Source of the DNA: Lachnospiraceae bacterium
GTDB taxonomy: Bacteria; Bacillota; Clostridia; Lachnospirales; Lachnospiraceae
Length of the DNA: 64,000 bases
Direction: 5' to 3'
NCBI GenBank assembly: GCA_910573755.1
Contig: CAJTBO010000019.1
Location: 1-64,000 of the forward strand
Under the pieces are notes generated by a model. The model ran no database searches. It was not told the DNA's origin and was given only the letters and a program-made list of their open reading frames with translations. Made by a program: the position numbers and the translations under genes. This document shows, in pieces, positions 24,673 through 33,795 of the stretch (position 1 is its first letter; every line of letters begins with the position of its first letter).

Positions 24673-24697
24673 AGATGCGGTGCAGAAAAGAGGCAAA

Positions 24698-26242
24698 ATG
24701 TACAGTACAGTCATATCGGGCGGTATCCGGGGAATCTACAGTTATCTTGTGCAGGTGGAGGTAGATACGGCGCAGGGGCTGCCGGGGTTTGAGATGGTAG
24801 GATATCTCGGCAGCGAAGTGAAGGAAGCCAAAGAGCGTGTGCGCGTTGCGCTGAAAAACGCAGGTTTTGCGATTCCGGCGGAAAGGATCACTGTAAATAT
24901 TTCTCCGGCGGACATTCCGAAGGAGGGAACGGCCTATGACCTGCCGGTGGCAGTGGCGATTTTGAGTTCAATGGAGATCGTGCCGAGGGAGTCCCTCGGC
25001 CATCTGCTGATGATCGGGGAACTGGGCCTGAACGGCGAGCTGCGGCCGGTGAGGGGCGTGCTTCCCGTTGTCAGAAAGGCAAAAGCAGCAGGTTTTAAAA
25101 GCTGTATCGTGCCGAAGGAAAACGGGAAGGAAGGTGCGGTGGTAGAAGGGATAGAGGTTTACGGGCTTGGCTGCCTGCAGGAGGTGGCGGATTTTTTAAG
25201 GCAGTATAAGGCGCCGCCTTTTGAACCGGCGCAGGTGGATCTGGAAAAGATTTTCCGGCAGCAGGAGGAAAAAGGACCGGATTTTGCGGATATTCAGGGC
25301 CAAAAGGAAGTGCGCCGGGCGGCTGAGATCGCGGCGGCAGGTTTTCATCATCTGCTGATGATCGGGCCGCCGGGCAGCGGAAAGACCATGATAGCAAAGC
25401 GGATACCCTCTATCCTGCCGCCTATGAGCCTGGAGGAGAGTCTGGAAGTATCCACGATCTATTCCGTGGCGGGGCTGTTGAAGGAAAAGCAGTCCCTTGT
25501 GTGCAAGCGTCCCTTTTTAAGCCCCCACCATACGATCTCGGAGCATGCTTTGGCGGGAGGCGGCAAAATCCCCCGTCCGGGTGTTTTGAGCCTTTCCCAC
25601 CGCGGCGTTCTGTTTTTGGACGAACTGACGGAATTTAAGAGAACGACACTGGAAATACTGCGCCAGCCCATAGAGGATAAAGAGGTACAGATCGCCAGAA
25701 GCAGCGGTACTTTCACTTATCCGGCGTCCTGCCTGATCGTGGGGGCGATGAATCCCTGTCCCTGCGGATACTATCCGGACAGGAATCACTGCAGCTGTTC
25801 GCCCTGGGAGATCGACCGTTATCTGCATAAAATTTCGGGCCCGTTGCTGGACAGGATGGATATCGTGGCAGAGGCAAAGAAGGTGGATATCGCCGAACTC
25901 GGCAATGAAAACGACGCGGAGGGCAGCAGGGAGATACTGGAGAGAGTCATGAGGGCAAGAAGGATGCAGCAGAAGCGTTTTCAGGGGACGGGACTCTCGT
26001 TTAATGCGGATATGGGGCCTGCCCAGGTGCGAAAATACTGCCCTCTCGGAACACAGCAGCAGAAGATGATGCAGCAGCTTTTTTCCTCCATGAATCTCAG
26101 TGCAAGGGCATACCACAAGATTATCAAAGTGGCGAGAACCATAGCGGATCTGGAGGAGAGCGGAGAGATCGAGAGACGCCATCTGGCGGAGGCGGCGTGT
26201 TACCGCAGGACGGACAGCAAATACTGGGGGAGGCACAGATGA
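24698..26242 (+). CDS. comM: ComM/YifB family Mg-chelatase-like AAA+ ATPase
   Basis: A 514-residue protein, normal for the family (~505). The N-terminal ChlI-type domain (~1-165) includes GLPGFEMVGYLGSEVKEAKE and SPADIPKEGTAYDLPVA. The central AAA+ domain has Walker A MIGPPGSGKTMIAKR and Walker B VLFLDELTEF, and a C-terminal helical domain follows. Cysteines near GAMNPCPCGYYPD form the family's conserved cluster. In naturally competent bacteria ComM is a helicase that promotes branch migration during integration of DNA. The ATG at 24698 gives the family start (MYSTVISGGIRGI); the in-frame ATG 24629 lies in the structured leader. It overlaps dprA by four bases. Confidence 0.92.
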   Translation: MYSTVISGGIRGIYSYLVQVEVDTAQGLPGFEMVGYLGSEVKEAKERVRVALKNAGFAIPAERITVNISPADIPKEGTAYDLPVAVAILSSMEIVPRESLGHLLMIGELGLNGELRPVRGVLPVVRKAKAAGFKSCIVPKENGKEGAVVEGIEVYGLGCLQEVADFLRQYKAPPFEPAQVDLEKIFRQQEEKGPDFADIQGQKEVRRAAEIAAAGFHHLLMIGPPGSGKTMIAKRIPSILPPMSLEESLEVSTIYSVAGLLKEKQSLVCKRPFLSPHHTISEHALAGGGKIPRPGVLSLSHRGVLFLDELTEFKRTTLEILRQPIEDKEVQIARSSGTFTYPASCLIVGAMNPCPCGYYPDRNHCSCSPWEIDRYLHKISGPLLDRMDIVAEAKKVDIAELGNENDAEGSREILERVMRARRMQQKRFQGTGLSFNADMGPAQVRKYCPLGTQQQKMMQQLFSSMNLSARAYHKIIKVARTIADLEESGEIERRHLAEAACYRRTDSKYWGRHR

Positions 26243-27414
26243 GCGGGGGAAAGGACAGGCCTTATCGGTACTGGCTGACGAATATCAGAGGTATCGGCAA
26301 AAAAAGAAAGATTTCTCTATTACAGAAGCTTGGCAGCGCGGAAGAGATTTTCCGGGCAGAACAGGAAGTATTGCAAAAGGCCGCCGGTGAAGCGGCTGCC
26401 GGGAAGATCCGGGAGTCAAAAAAAGACTGGGATATTTTGGCGGAATATGAAAAGCTGTGCAGGCAGAAAATAAACTTTACCTGTTACGGGGATACGGATT
26501 ATCCAAAGCGCCTTGCCGAAATTCCGGATGCGCCCTTCGGGCTTTATTATCAGGGGCATCTCCCTTCGGACCGGATGCCGGCAGTGGCGGTTATCGGTGC
26601 AAGGGCATGTTCCGAATACGGCGTTTATGTGGCGAGGGAATTCGGTTCTAAACTGGCGGAAGCGGGCATACAGATTATCAGTGGACTGGCTATGGGGATC
26701 GACGGCATCTCTCAGGAGGCAGCCCTTGCGGCGGGAGGAGAAAGTTTCGGCATACTGGGCTGCGGTGTGGATGTCTGTTACCCGAAGTGCAACAGGCATC
26801 TCTATGAAAAGTGCAGGCGGCAGGGCGGGATTGTTTCGGAGTATCCGCCGGGAACAAAGCCGGCTGCGGCGCTTTTCCCTCCCCGGAACCGGATCATCAG
26901 CGGGCTTTCCGACCTTGTTGTGGTGATAGAGGCGAGAGAAAAGAGCGGTACGCTGATCACCGTGGATATGGCGCTGGAGCAGGGGAGGGAGGTTCTGGCG
27001 GTGCCCGGCAGGATCACGGATTCTTTAAGCAGAGGATGCAACAGCCTTTTCAGACAGGGGGCAGGGGTGGCGGTAAGTCCGCTGGATATACTGGAGGCGC
27101 TTTCCGGACCGGGTTATCATATTAATATGGAAGAAACACTGAAAAAGGGCAGGGAAAACGTATTTTCGGGTATGGAAAGTATCCCGATCAGGGAACTTCC
27201 GGCGCAGGAAAAACAGGTGTATGAACAGCTGGAGGTTCTGCCGAGAACACCGGAAGAACTTTGGCAAAAGACCGGTATGGCGCTGACGATACAGGAAGTT
27301 ATGGGGGCTCTTGTGGAGCTTTGTCTAAAGGGATTTGCCGAAGCGCGCCCGGAGGGGTATTGCAAAAAAATTCTTGCAACAAAAAAAAATAAGGGTATAA
27401 TGGTTGATGATTGA
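26239..27414 (+). CDS. dprA: DNA-processing protein DprA
   Basis: A 391-residue DNA-protecting protein that loads RecA on incoming single-stranded DNA during transformation. An N-terminal SAM-like region (~10-60) precedes the Rossmann-type DprA core (~90-300: VIGARACSEYG, ISGLAMGIDGISQEAAL, GCGVDVCYP, FPPRNRIISGLSD, SGTLITVDMALEQGREV). A C-terminal winged-helix-like part (~325-385) follows. ATG at 26239 overlaps the comM stop (ATGA) and has GGAGG just upstream; the in-frame ATG at 26197 lies inside comM. The order dprA-topA is conserved with B. subtilis. Confidence 0.93.
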   Translation: MSGGKDRPYRYWLTNIRGIGKKRKISLLQKLGSAEEIFRAEQEVLQKAAGEAAAGKIRESKKDWDILAEYEKLCRQKINFTCYGDTDYPKRLAEIPDAPFGLYYQGHLPSDRMPAVAVIGARACSEYGVYVAREFGSKLAEAGIQIISGLAMGIDGISQEAALAAGGESFGILGCGVDVCYPKCNRHLYEKCRRQGGIVSEYPPGTKPAAALFPPRNRIISGLSDLVVVIEAREKSGTLITVDMALEQGREVLAVPGRITDSLSRGCNSLFRQGAGVAVSPLDILEALSGPGYHINMEETLKKGRENVFSGMESIPIRELPAQEKQVYEQLEVLPRTPEELWQKTGMALTIQEVMGALVELCLKGFAEARPEGYCKKILATKKNKGIMVDD

Positions 27415-27456
27415 CAATAACAGCAGGATATCTGCGGAACTGGAATGGAGAATAGT

Positions 27457-29544
27457 ATGGCAAAGTATCTGGTAATTGTGGAATCTCCCGCCAAAGTAAA
27501 GACGATCAAGAAATTTTTAGGGGCGAATTACGAGGTGATGGCGAGTAACGGACATGTCAGGGATCTGCCGAAAAGCCAGCTGGGGTTTTCACCGGAAAAT
27601 GATTTTGAACCAAAATATATTACGATCCGCGGGAAGGGCGATATACTGGCGGCGCTTAGAAAAGAAGTGAAAAAAGCCGAGAAAGTATATCTGGCAACCG
27701 ACCCGGACCGGGAGGGGGAAGCGATTTCCTGGCACCTCTATTATGCGTTAAAGCTGGAAAGTAAAAAAGTATATCGCATTACCTTTAATGAGATCACCAA
27801 GACCGCAGTGAAGGAGGCGTTGAAAAATCCCCGCGAGATCGATATGAATCTGGTGGATGCCCAGCAGGTAAGGCGCGTGCTGGATCGGATGGTGGGCTAT
27901 CGGATCTCTCCTGTGCTCTGGGAGAAGGTGAAGCGCGGACTTTCTGCCGGAAGGGTGCAGTCTGCCGCGCTGCGCATGATCTGTGACAGGGAAGAGGAGA
28001 TCAATGCCTTTGTGCCGGAGGAATACTGGACTTTGGACGCCGTGCTTCATATAGCGGGCGAGAAGAAGCCCCTCACGGCGAAGTACCACGGCCACGGGGA
28101 GAAAAAGACGGAGATAAAAAACGAGAAACAGCTGCAGGATATCCTGAAGGCACTGCAGGATGCCAAATGGCGGATCGTGGATAAAAAGTCGGGGGAGAGG
28201 ACAAAAAAAGCGCCCCTGCCCTTTACCACATCTACGCTTCAGCAGGAAGCCAGCAAAGTGCTGAACTTTTCCACACAGAAGACCATGCGGATAGCGCAGC
28301 AGCTGTATGAGGGCGTGGATATAAAGGGAAACGGTACGGCGGGTATCATCACATATCTGCGTACGGATTCCACCAGGATTTCCGAGGAGGCTTCGGAAGC
28401 GGCGGCAAAATATATCGAAAAGAAATATGGCGCGGCCTATGTGGGAGGCGGCGCGGCGGAAAAGAAAAACGGGCGGAAGATACAGGATGCCCATGAGGCG
28501 ATCCGGCCGACGGATATTGAAAGGACACCTGCCGATCTGAAGGATTCCCTGAGCAGAGAACAGTTCCGTCTGTATCAGCTGATCTGGAAGCGTTTTGCGG
28601 CAAGCCGTATGAGCGCCGCATTATATGAAACAACTTCCGTAAAAATCGACGCGGCGCAGGAACGTTTTACCGTTTCGGCGAATAAATTAAAATTTGACGG
28701 GTTCTTAAGCGTATATGTGCAGGAGGATGACAGGGAAGAGACGGCGGTCATTTCGCAGAATCTGGATAAAGATACCGAACTGGAACTGCAGGAACTGCAG
28801 CATAAACAGCATTTTACCCAGCCACCGGCCCATTATACGGAGGCTTCCCTGGTCAGGGCGCTGGAGGAACAGGGGATCGGCAGGCCGAGTACCTATGCGC
28901 CTACCCTGACGACGCTTCTTGCCAGAAGGTATATCGTAAAAGAAAACAAAAATATTTACGTGACGGAGATCGGAGAGGTCGTCGATAAGATGATGCGGGA
29001 AGCCTTCCCTACGATCGTGGACGTAAGCTTTACCGCGAATATGGAGGCGCTGCTGGACGGTGTGGAATTAGGGGAAGTGGAGTGGAAGACGATCATCAGA
29101 AACTTCTACCCGGATCTGGATGAGGCTGTGAAAGAGGCGGAAAAGAAGCTGGAGGAAGTGGAGATCAAGGACGAACTTTCCGAAGAATTCTGCGATATAT
29201 GCGGCAGACAGATGGTCATCAAATACGGCCCGCACGGCAGGTTCCTCGCCTGTCCCGGTTTTCCGGACTGCAAAAATACAAAACCCTATTTTGAGAAGAT
29301 CGGCGTAAACTGTCCCAAATGCGGCAAGGATATCGTGATGAAAAAGACGCGGAAAGGGAGAAAGTATTACGGGTGTATCGATAACCCGGACTGTGATTTC
29401 ATGGTATGGCAAAAGCCCTCGGGCGTGCTCTGTGAAAAGTGCGGCAGCATGATGGTGGAGAAGGGCAGTAAACTGGTCTGCTCCGGAGAGGGCTGCGGAA
29501 ACGTGATAGATCAGAAGGAACGGAAAGCTGCATCGACAGGGTAA
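27457..29544 (+). CDS. topA: DNA topoisomerase I (type IA)
   Basis: A 695-residue enzyme that relaxes negative supercoils. The Toprim domain is N-terminal (KYLVIVESPAKVKTIKKFLG; ATDPDREGEAISWH). The catalytic tyrosine is Y300 in YLRTDSTRIS. GRPSTYAPT lies in the central fold. The C terminus has three zinc ribbons (CDICGRQM, CPKCGKDI, CEKCGSMM, each with a second Cys pair). The ATG at 27457 is chosen over 27445 because GGAG lies six bases upstream and TopA proteins begin MAKYLVIVES. In B. subtilis trmFO, codV and clpQY lie between topA and codY; here they are absent. Confidence 0.96.
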   Translation: MAKYLVIVESPAKVKTIKKFLGANYEVMASNGHVRDLPKSQLGFSPENDFEPKYITIRGKGDILAALRKEVKKAEKVYLATDPDREGEAISWHLYYALKLESKKVYRITFNEITKTAVKEALKNPREIDMNLVDAQQVRRVLDRMVGYRISPVLWEKVKRGLSAGRVQSAALRMICDREEEINAFVPEEYWTLDAVLHIAGEKKPLTAKYHGHGEKKTEIKNEKQLQDILKALQDAKWRIVDKKSGERTKKAPLPFTTSTLQQEASKVLNFSTQKTMRIAQQLYEGVDIKGNGTAGIITYLRTDSTRISEEASEAAAKYIEKKYGAAYVGGGAAEKKNGRKIQDAHEAIRPTDIERTPADLKDSLSREQFRLYQLIWKRFAASRMSAALYETTSVKIDAAQERFTVSANKLKFDGFLSVYVQEDDREETAVISQNLDKDTELELQELQHKQHFTQPPAHYTEASLVRALEEQGIGRPSTYAPTLTTLLARRYIVKENKNIYVTEIGEVVDKMMREAFPTIVDVSFTANMEALLDGVELGEVEWKTIIRNFYPDLDEAVKEAEKKLEEVEIKDELSEEFCDICGRQMVIKYGPHGRFLACPGFPDCKNTKPYFEKIGVNCPKCGKDIVMKKTRKGRKYYGCIDNPDCDFMVWQKPSGVLCEKCGSMMVEKGSKLVCSGEGCGNVIDQKERKAASTG

Positions 29545-29557
29545 ACGGACGGAAGGG

Positions 29558-29648
29558 GCATAGACATACGGCGGATAAAATAAACAGACGCAGGCAGCAT
29601 AGACATACAGCGGATGAAATAAACAGACAGCAGATAATATAAACGGGC
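29558..29648. repeat. 39-base-period tandem repeat between topA and codY
   Basis: Bases 29558-29589 and 29597-29628 match at 30 of 32 positions (unit begins GCATAGACATAC, ends AAATAAACAGAC). A third, partial copy of the second half lies at 29631-29648. It starts 13 bases after the topA stop. Confidence 0.75.
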
Positions 29649-29712
29649 AGAATGCGGCAGTAATTACCGTCTGCCTGTAAATGTCAGAATAATACATGGA
29701 AAATAAATGAAA

Positions 29713-29727
29713 TATTGTCAGAAATAT
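29713..29727. promoter_or_regulatory. Candidate CodY box upstream of codY
   Basis: TATTGTCAGAAATAT matches the published CodY consensus AATTTTCWGAAAATT at 11 of 15 positions and ends at the -35 box of the codY promoter. Position suits autorepression, but four mismatches make it uncertain. Confidence 0.35.
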
Positions 29728-29756
29728 TTGCATTATATGATTTTTTATGCTAGAAT
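29728..29756 (+). promoter_or_regulatory. Sigma-A-type promoter of codY
   Basis: TTGCAT (29728-29733) and TAGAAT (29751-29756) are separated by 17 bases, about 50 bases before the codY start. Confidence 0.7.
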
Positions 29757-29809
29757 GGATTTTGATTTCGTTTTTAAAAGAATAAATGTCATAAATATAG
29801 GGGGCCCTT

Positions 29810-30604
29810 GTGAGCAGCAGCGTACAGTTATTGGATAAAACGAGAAAAATCGGAAAATTACTGCATAATAATAATTCCAGCAAAGTGGTTTTTAACGATA
29901 TCTGCAAGGTGATGAAGGATATTTTGAATTCCAATGTTCTCGTGATCAGCAGAAAAGGGAAAGTGCTGGGAGTCGGAGAACTTGCGGGGATCAGGCCGCT
30001 GGAGGTGCTGCTGTCGGACGATGTGGGAAAGTTTGTGGACAGTCTGTTGAACGAGCGGCTGCTGGGAGTGCTTTCCACAAAGGAGAATGTGAATCTGGAA
30101 ACGCTGGGGTTTGAAGAGCAGACCGCCAGAAAGTACGAAGCGCTGGTTTCCCCGATTGAGATAGCGGGAGAGCGGCTTGGAACGCTGTTCATTTATAAAG
30201 AGAATGAGACATATGATATAGATGATATTATTCTGTGCGAATACGGTAGTACCGTGGTAGGGCTTGAGATGCTGCGTGCGGTCAGCGAGGAAACGGCGGC
30301 GGAAAACAGGAAGCTGGCCGTTGTGAAGTCTGCGATCAGTACGCTTTCCTACTCCGAAATGGAGGCGATCATCTGCATTTTTGACGAATTAAACGGCAGG
30401 GAGGGCATCCTTGTGGCGAGTAAGATCGCGGACAGAGTGGGGATCACCCGTTCGGTGATCGTTAATGCGCTGCGGAAGTTTGAGAGCGCGGGAGTCATAG
30501 AATCGCGTTCCTCCGGTATGAAAGGGACTTCAATCAAGGTGCTGAATGATGCGGTATATGAAGAGATCGAGTCTCTCAAGGCAGAGATGGGGAAAAGTAA
30601 GTAA
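29810..30604 (+). CDS. codY: GTP-sensing global regulator CodY
   Basis: A 264-residue protein of normal length. The N-terminal GAF domain (~1-155; LLDKTRKIGKLLHNNNSS, VLVISRKGKVLGVGEL) binds branched-chain amino acids. The C-terminal winged helix (~200-250; ASKIADRVGITRSVIVNALR, then KFESAGVIESRSSGMKGTS) binds DNA. With GTP it represses stationary-phase, nutrient uptake, competence and motility genes. The start is GTG at 29810 after AGGGGG. It lies directly upstream of flgB, as in B. subtilis. Confidence 0.96.
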   Translation: MSSSVQLLDKTRKIGKLLHNNNSSKVVFNDICKVMKDILNSNVLVISRKGKVLGVGELAGIRPLEVLLSDDVGKFVDSLLNERLLGVLSTKENVNLETLGFEEQTARKYEALVSPIEIAGERLGTLFIYKENETYDIDDIILCEYGSTVVGLEMLRAVSEETAAENRKLAVVKSAISTLSYSEMEAIICIFDELNGREGILVASKIADRVGITRSVIVNALRKFESAGVIESRSSGMKGTSIKVLNDAVYEEIESLKAEMGKSK

Positions 30605-30643
30605 AGAATTTATAGATATACAGTCATGGATCGACGCAGGAGA

Positions 30644-30687
30644 AAAAGGAATTTATTGGGTACAGTAGATTCCTTTTGGTATTTTTG
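30644..30687 (+). terminator. Weak hairpin terminator between codY and flgB
   Basis: AAAAGGAAT (30644-30652) pairs with ATTCCTTTT (30669-30677), with TATTTTT a few bases after. The stem is AT-rich, so some read-through from codY into the flagellar genes is likely. Confidence 0.5.
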
Positions 30688-30732
30688 GAAGCAAAAACAA
30701 AGAAATTCATTTTATTGTACTCAAAAAAGCAC

Positions 30733-30760
30733 TTGTATTTTTAACGCATTAAAGTATAAT
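30733..30760 (+). promoter_or_regulatory. Sigma-A-type promoter of the fla/che operon
   Basis: TTGTAT (30733-30738) and a perfect TATAAT (30755-30760) are 16 bases apart, 45 bases before flgB. No sigma-28 motif is seen here, so the operon is started by the housekeeping factor. Confidence 0.72.
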
Positions 30761-30805
30761 AAAAATGTATGGAAATTTTTTCGGGAAGAAGGAAAGGAGG
30801 ATGCG

Positions 30806-31204
30806 ATGAGCACCCTGTTAAATACAAATATCTACGATTATATGAGAGTACTGGATAAGGCGGCGGATGCGGCGTGGATCCGGAATGACTGCATTTCCAA
30901 TAATATGGCGAATGTGAACACACCGGGCTACAAGAGGCAGGATGTAGACTTTAAGGGCCAGCTGAAAGAGGCGATGGGCCAGTTCCGTTATATGACCACG
31001 GATGAGAAAGTACATAATTTGAGAAATGAAGATTTAAAACCGTTGTCCTATATAGATTATGCCGGATTTTCCTACCGGAAAGATGAAAATAATGTGGATA
31101 TCGATGTGGAGAATGTATACGAGGCGGAAAACCAGATCTATTACAACGGACTGATCACCGCGATTTCTTCGGATTTTCAGAATTTAAGTGCAGTGACGAA
31201 ATAA
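30806..31204 (+). CDS. flgB: Flagellar basal-body rod protein FlgB
   Basis: A 132-residue proximal rod subunit. The conserved N-terminal rod motif appears as DCISNNMANVNTPGYKRQDV, and the C-terminal helix ends NGLITAISSDFQNLSAV. It is exported by the flagellar type III apparatus and sits just outside the MS ring. AAAGGAGG precedes the ATG at 30806 by five bases. It is the first gene of the fla/che operon. Confidence 0.95.
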   Translation: MSTLLNTNIYDYMRVLDKAADAAWIRNDCISNNMANVNTPGYKRQDVDFKGQLKEAMGQFRYMTTDEKVHNLRNEDLKPLSYIDYAGFSYRKDENNVDIDVENVYEAENQIYYNGLITAISSDFQNLSAVTK

Positions 31205-31269
31205 AGGCGGTATGGAAACGGTTCGGAACAACGGATAAAAAAACTGCGGTTTAAGAAAAGGAGTGGATT

Positions 31270-31737
31270 ATGGGACTTTTTACGGCTTTTGATATCAACG
31301 CGTCAGGTATGACGGCAGAGCGCTATCGTATGGATATTATTTCCGAAAATCTGGCGAATATGAATACGACGAGGACAGAGGACGGGACACCCTACCGCCG
31401 GAAGGTCGTTACCTTTCAGGAGAGAGGGGAGAAGACTCCTTTCCATCAGGTCCTTGATGAAAGAAGAGACAGGTATTCCAACAAAACCGGAAAATATTCC
31501 GGAAACGGCGTCAAGGTGAACGGCGTTTATGAGGATACCTGGTCGGAAATGAAAATGGTTTATGATCCCGGCCATCCCGATGCGGATGAAAACGGTTATG
31601 TATTATATCCGAATGTAGATGCCGTAACAGAATTTGTCAATCTGATCGATGCAAGCCGCGGCTATGAAGTGAATGCCACAGCTTTTGAAGCCAGCAAGAG
31701 TATGGCGCAGAGAGGATTGTCCATCGGGCAGGCATGA
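31270..31737 (+). CDS. flgC: Flagellar basal-body rod protein FlgC
   Basis: A 155-residue rod subunit with the N-terminal motif ISENLANMNTTRTEDGTPYR and C-terminal EFVNLIDASRGYEVNATAFE, both standard for FlgC. AAAGGAGTG precedes the ATG. It works with FlgB and FliE to build the rod. Confidence 0.95.
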   Translation: MGLFTAFDINASGMTAERYRMDIISENLANMNTTRTEDGTPYRRKVVTFQERGEKTPFHQVLDERRDRYSNKTGKYSGNGVKVNGVYEDTWSEMKMVYDPGHPDADENGYVLYPNVDAVTEFVNLIDASRGYEVNATAFEASKSMAQRGLSIGQA

Positions 31738-31782
31738 TAGGCGGATTTATTAAATGAGAGGGAAAGGAAGTAATGAAAGGAA

Positions 31783-32115
31783 ATGGATATTACATCTTTA
31801 TTCAGTATAAATTCGGCGGATCTGGTGGAAGAGGCGGCAAGGGCAACTTCCACGATAACGAACCCGAGAAAAACAGAGGAAGAAGCAGGAGGATTTGATT
31901 CCCTGTTAGATACGGCAATCAAAAATTTTAATCTGACAAATTCCTATCTTTCGGATAAGGAGGATATGGAGTTGAAGTGGGCAATGGGGGAAGTGGATAA
32001 TCCCCATGATCTGACTATTGCGCTGGGCAAGGCTTCACAGGCCATCAATTATACCGTAGCCATCAGAGACAGACTGCTTGAGGCATACAGAGAAATCATG
32101 CAGATGCAGATTTAA
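31783..32115 (+). CDS. fliE: Flagellar hook-basal body protein FliE
   Basis: A 110-residue protein that links the MS ring to the rod. The C-terminal half shows DLTIALGKASQAINYTVAIR and LLEAYREIMQMQI, the FliE signature. AAAGG is just upstream of the ATG. It lies 45 bases after flgC. Confidence 0.93.
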   Translation: MDITSLFSINSADLVEEAARATSTITNPRKTEEEAGGFDSLLDTAIKNFNLTNSYLSDKEDMELKWAMGEVDNPHDLTIALGKASQAINYTVAIRDRLLEAYREIMQMQI

Positions 32116-32184
32116 GGCTGCATTTTTTGCGTTCCGGGTTCCGGAGGGCAAAAGAGATAAAGTACAGGTGGGAGAAATGTCCAG

Positions 32185-33789
32185 ATGCAGGAGAGAGTAA
32201 AAGAATTATTAAAAAAGATCATTGACTGGTGGAAGAGTCTGACCGTAAAGCAGCGCACGATGATCGTATGTGTCGGCTCGGGTATCATACTTGCCCTTGT
32301 GGTGGTGGTAACGGTTCTTTCGAAACCTCAGTATACTTTGCTGAAAGAATGTGAATCTGCCAGCGAAGGAGCCCAGATTAAAGAGATTCTGGATGGTGAG
32401 GGCGGTTATACATATCGTATATCGGACGACGGGCTCAGGGTGGAAGTGGCGACGTCCCAGATCGGGGATGCCAATCTGCTGCTGGCAGCCAACAGCATTG
32501 TTTCCGATCAGTATAGTATTGATAAAGTGACCGAAGGGGGACTCGGAGTCACTGAAGCGGATAAGCGGAAGCGTTATGTGAAAATGCTGCAGGATGAACT
32601 GGAGCATGATTTTATCGGTATGTTCGATGCCATAAAGGAAGCGACCGTTATTCTGCATATACCGGAAGAGAACGGAACCCTGATCGCTGCGGAGCAGCCC
32701 TCCTATGCGTCTATCGTACTGACGATCGACGGAGATTTTACAAGCGACAACGCGGCATTTCTCGCAAGGGCTGTGGCAACGGCGCTGGGAAACGATGCGA
32801 CGGACAGTATTTCCATTATGGATTCGACCGGAAAGATGCTCTACACCGGGGAGGAGAATTATTCCGTTTCGGAAAGCGCGAACTCTCAGATGGAAGTAAA
32901 GCGGCTTTCAGAACAGGTGGTGGAAAATAAGGTTAAAAACGCGCTGCGCGGGACGAACGGTTTTGACAATATTGAAGTGGCGGTAAATCTGGACATCGAT
33001 TTTTCCTCCAAGAAGATCGTGGATCACAATTATTATGCGCCGGAGAACTCCACTCAGGGCCTTCTGGCGGAAGCCCACATTTATAATTCGGATTCCACCG
33101 CGACCGGCGGGGATATTCCAGGGACGGATTCCAACGACGAACCGCCAACCTATGTGGTGGAGACGGACGGAAACCAGAGCACCAGCAGTTCCGAGGAAGA
33201 TTATAAATATGTACCCAGTGAGCGGATCACCGAGGAAAACAGCGTGGGCGTGATCGACTATACCGGTTCCTCCGCCGGCATCACCGCTATCGATTATGTG
33301 ATCGTGAACGAGAAGGTGGCGAAAGACCAGGGGCTTTTGGACGGCATCAGCTGGGAGGAATACAAGTCGCAGAACAGCGGCAGAAACAAGATCGAGATAG
33401 ACGAAGATTATATCAATGTGGTATCCAAGGCAACCGGTATTCCGGCAGAGAATATTTCCATCGTTGCCTATGAGGAAAACTGGTTCGTGGACAGAGAAGG
33501 GCTCGATGTCGAGGCGACGGATGTGATCGCTTTTGTGCTGATCCTTCTGATTCTGGGACTGCTTGCGTTTGTGATCCTGCGGAGCATGATGCGGGAGAGA
33601 GTACCGGAAGAACCGGAAGAGCCGCTTCCTGTGGATGAACTGCTCCAGTCTACGCCGGAGCCGATCGAGGATATCGAGGTGGAACCGAAGTCGGAGGAAC
33701 GGCTTATTCTGGAAAAGTTTGTGGCGGAGAATCCGGAAGCAACGGCAAATCTGCTGCGTAACTGGTTAAACGAGGAAAACTGGGGGTAA
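32185..33789 (+). CDS. fliF: Flagellar MS-ring protein FliF
   Basis: A 534-residue membrane protein forming the MS ring. Membrane segments lie near the N terminus (~26-46, MIVCVGSGIILALVVVVTVL) and near ~446-468 (VIAFVLILLILGLLAFVI). The periplasmic-side ring-building domains lie between, with AYASIVLTIDG-type and NNIEVAVNLDID-like motifs. The cytoplasmic C-terminal tail (FVAENPEATANLLRNWLNEE) is the conserved FliG-binding end. It is followed by fliG after six bases. Confidence 0.95.
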   Translation: MQERVKELLKKIIDWWKSLTVKQRTMIVCVGSGIILALVVVVTVLSKPQYTLLKECESASEGAQIKEILDGEGGYTYRISDDGLRVEVATSQIGDANLLLAANSIVSDQYSIDKVTEGGLGVTEADKRKRYVKMLQDELEHDFIGMFDAIKEATVILHIPEENGTLIAAEQPSYASIVLTIDGDFTSDNAAFLARAVATALGNDATDSISIMDSTGKMLYTGEENYSVSESANSQMEVKRLSEQVVENKVKNALRGTNGFDNIEVAVNLDIDFSSKKIVDHNYYAPENSTQGLLAEAHIYNSDSTATGGDIPGTDSNDEPPTYVVETDGNQSTSSSEEDYKYVPSERITEENSVGVIDYTGSSAGITAIDYVIVNEKVAKDQGLLDGISWEEYKSQNSGRNKIEIDEDYINVVSKATGIPAENISIVAYEENWFVDREGLDVEATDVIAFVLILLILGLLAFVILRSMMRERVPEEPEEPLPVDELLQSTPEPIEDIEVEPKSEERLILEKFVAENPEATANLLRNWLNEENWG

Positions 33790-33795
33790 TGTGCT

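Noticed and set aside
29068-30192. 374-codon minus-strand open frame across topA and codY
   Set aside because: It spans two well supported plus-strand genes and a repeat-containing gap; the extension comes from lack of stops, not coding character.
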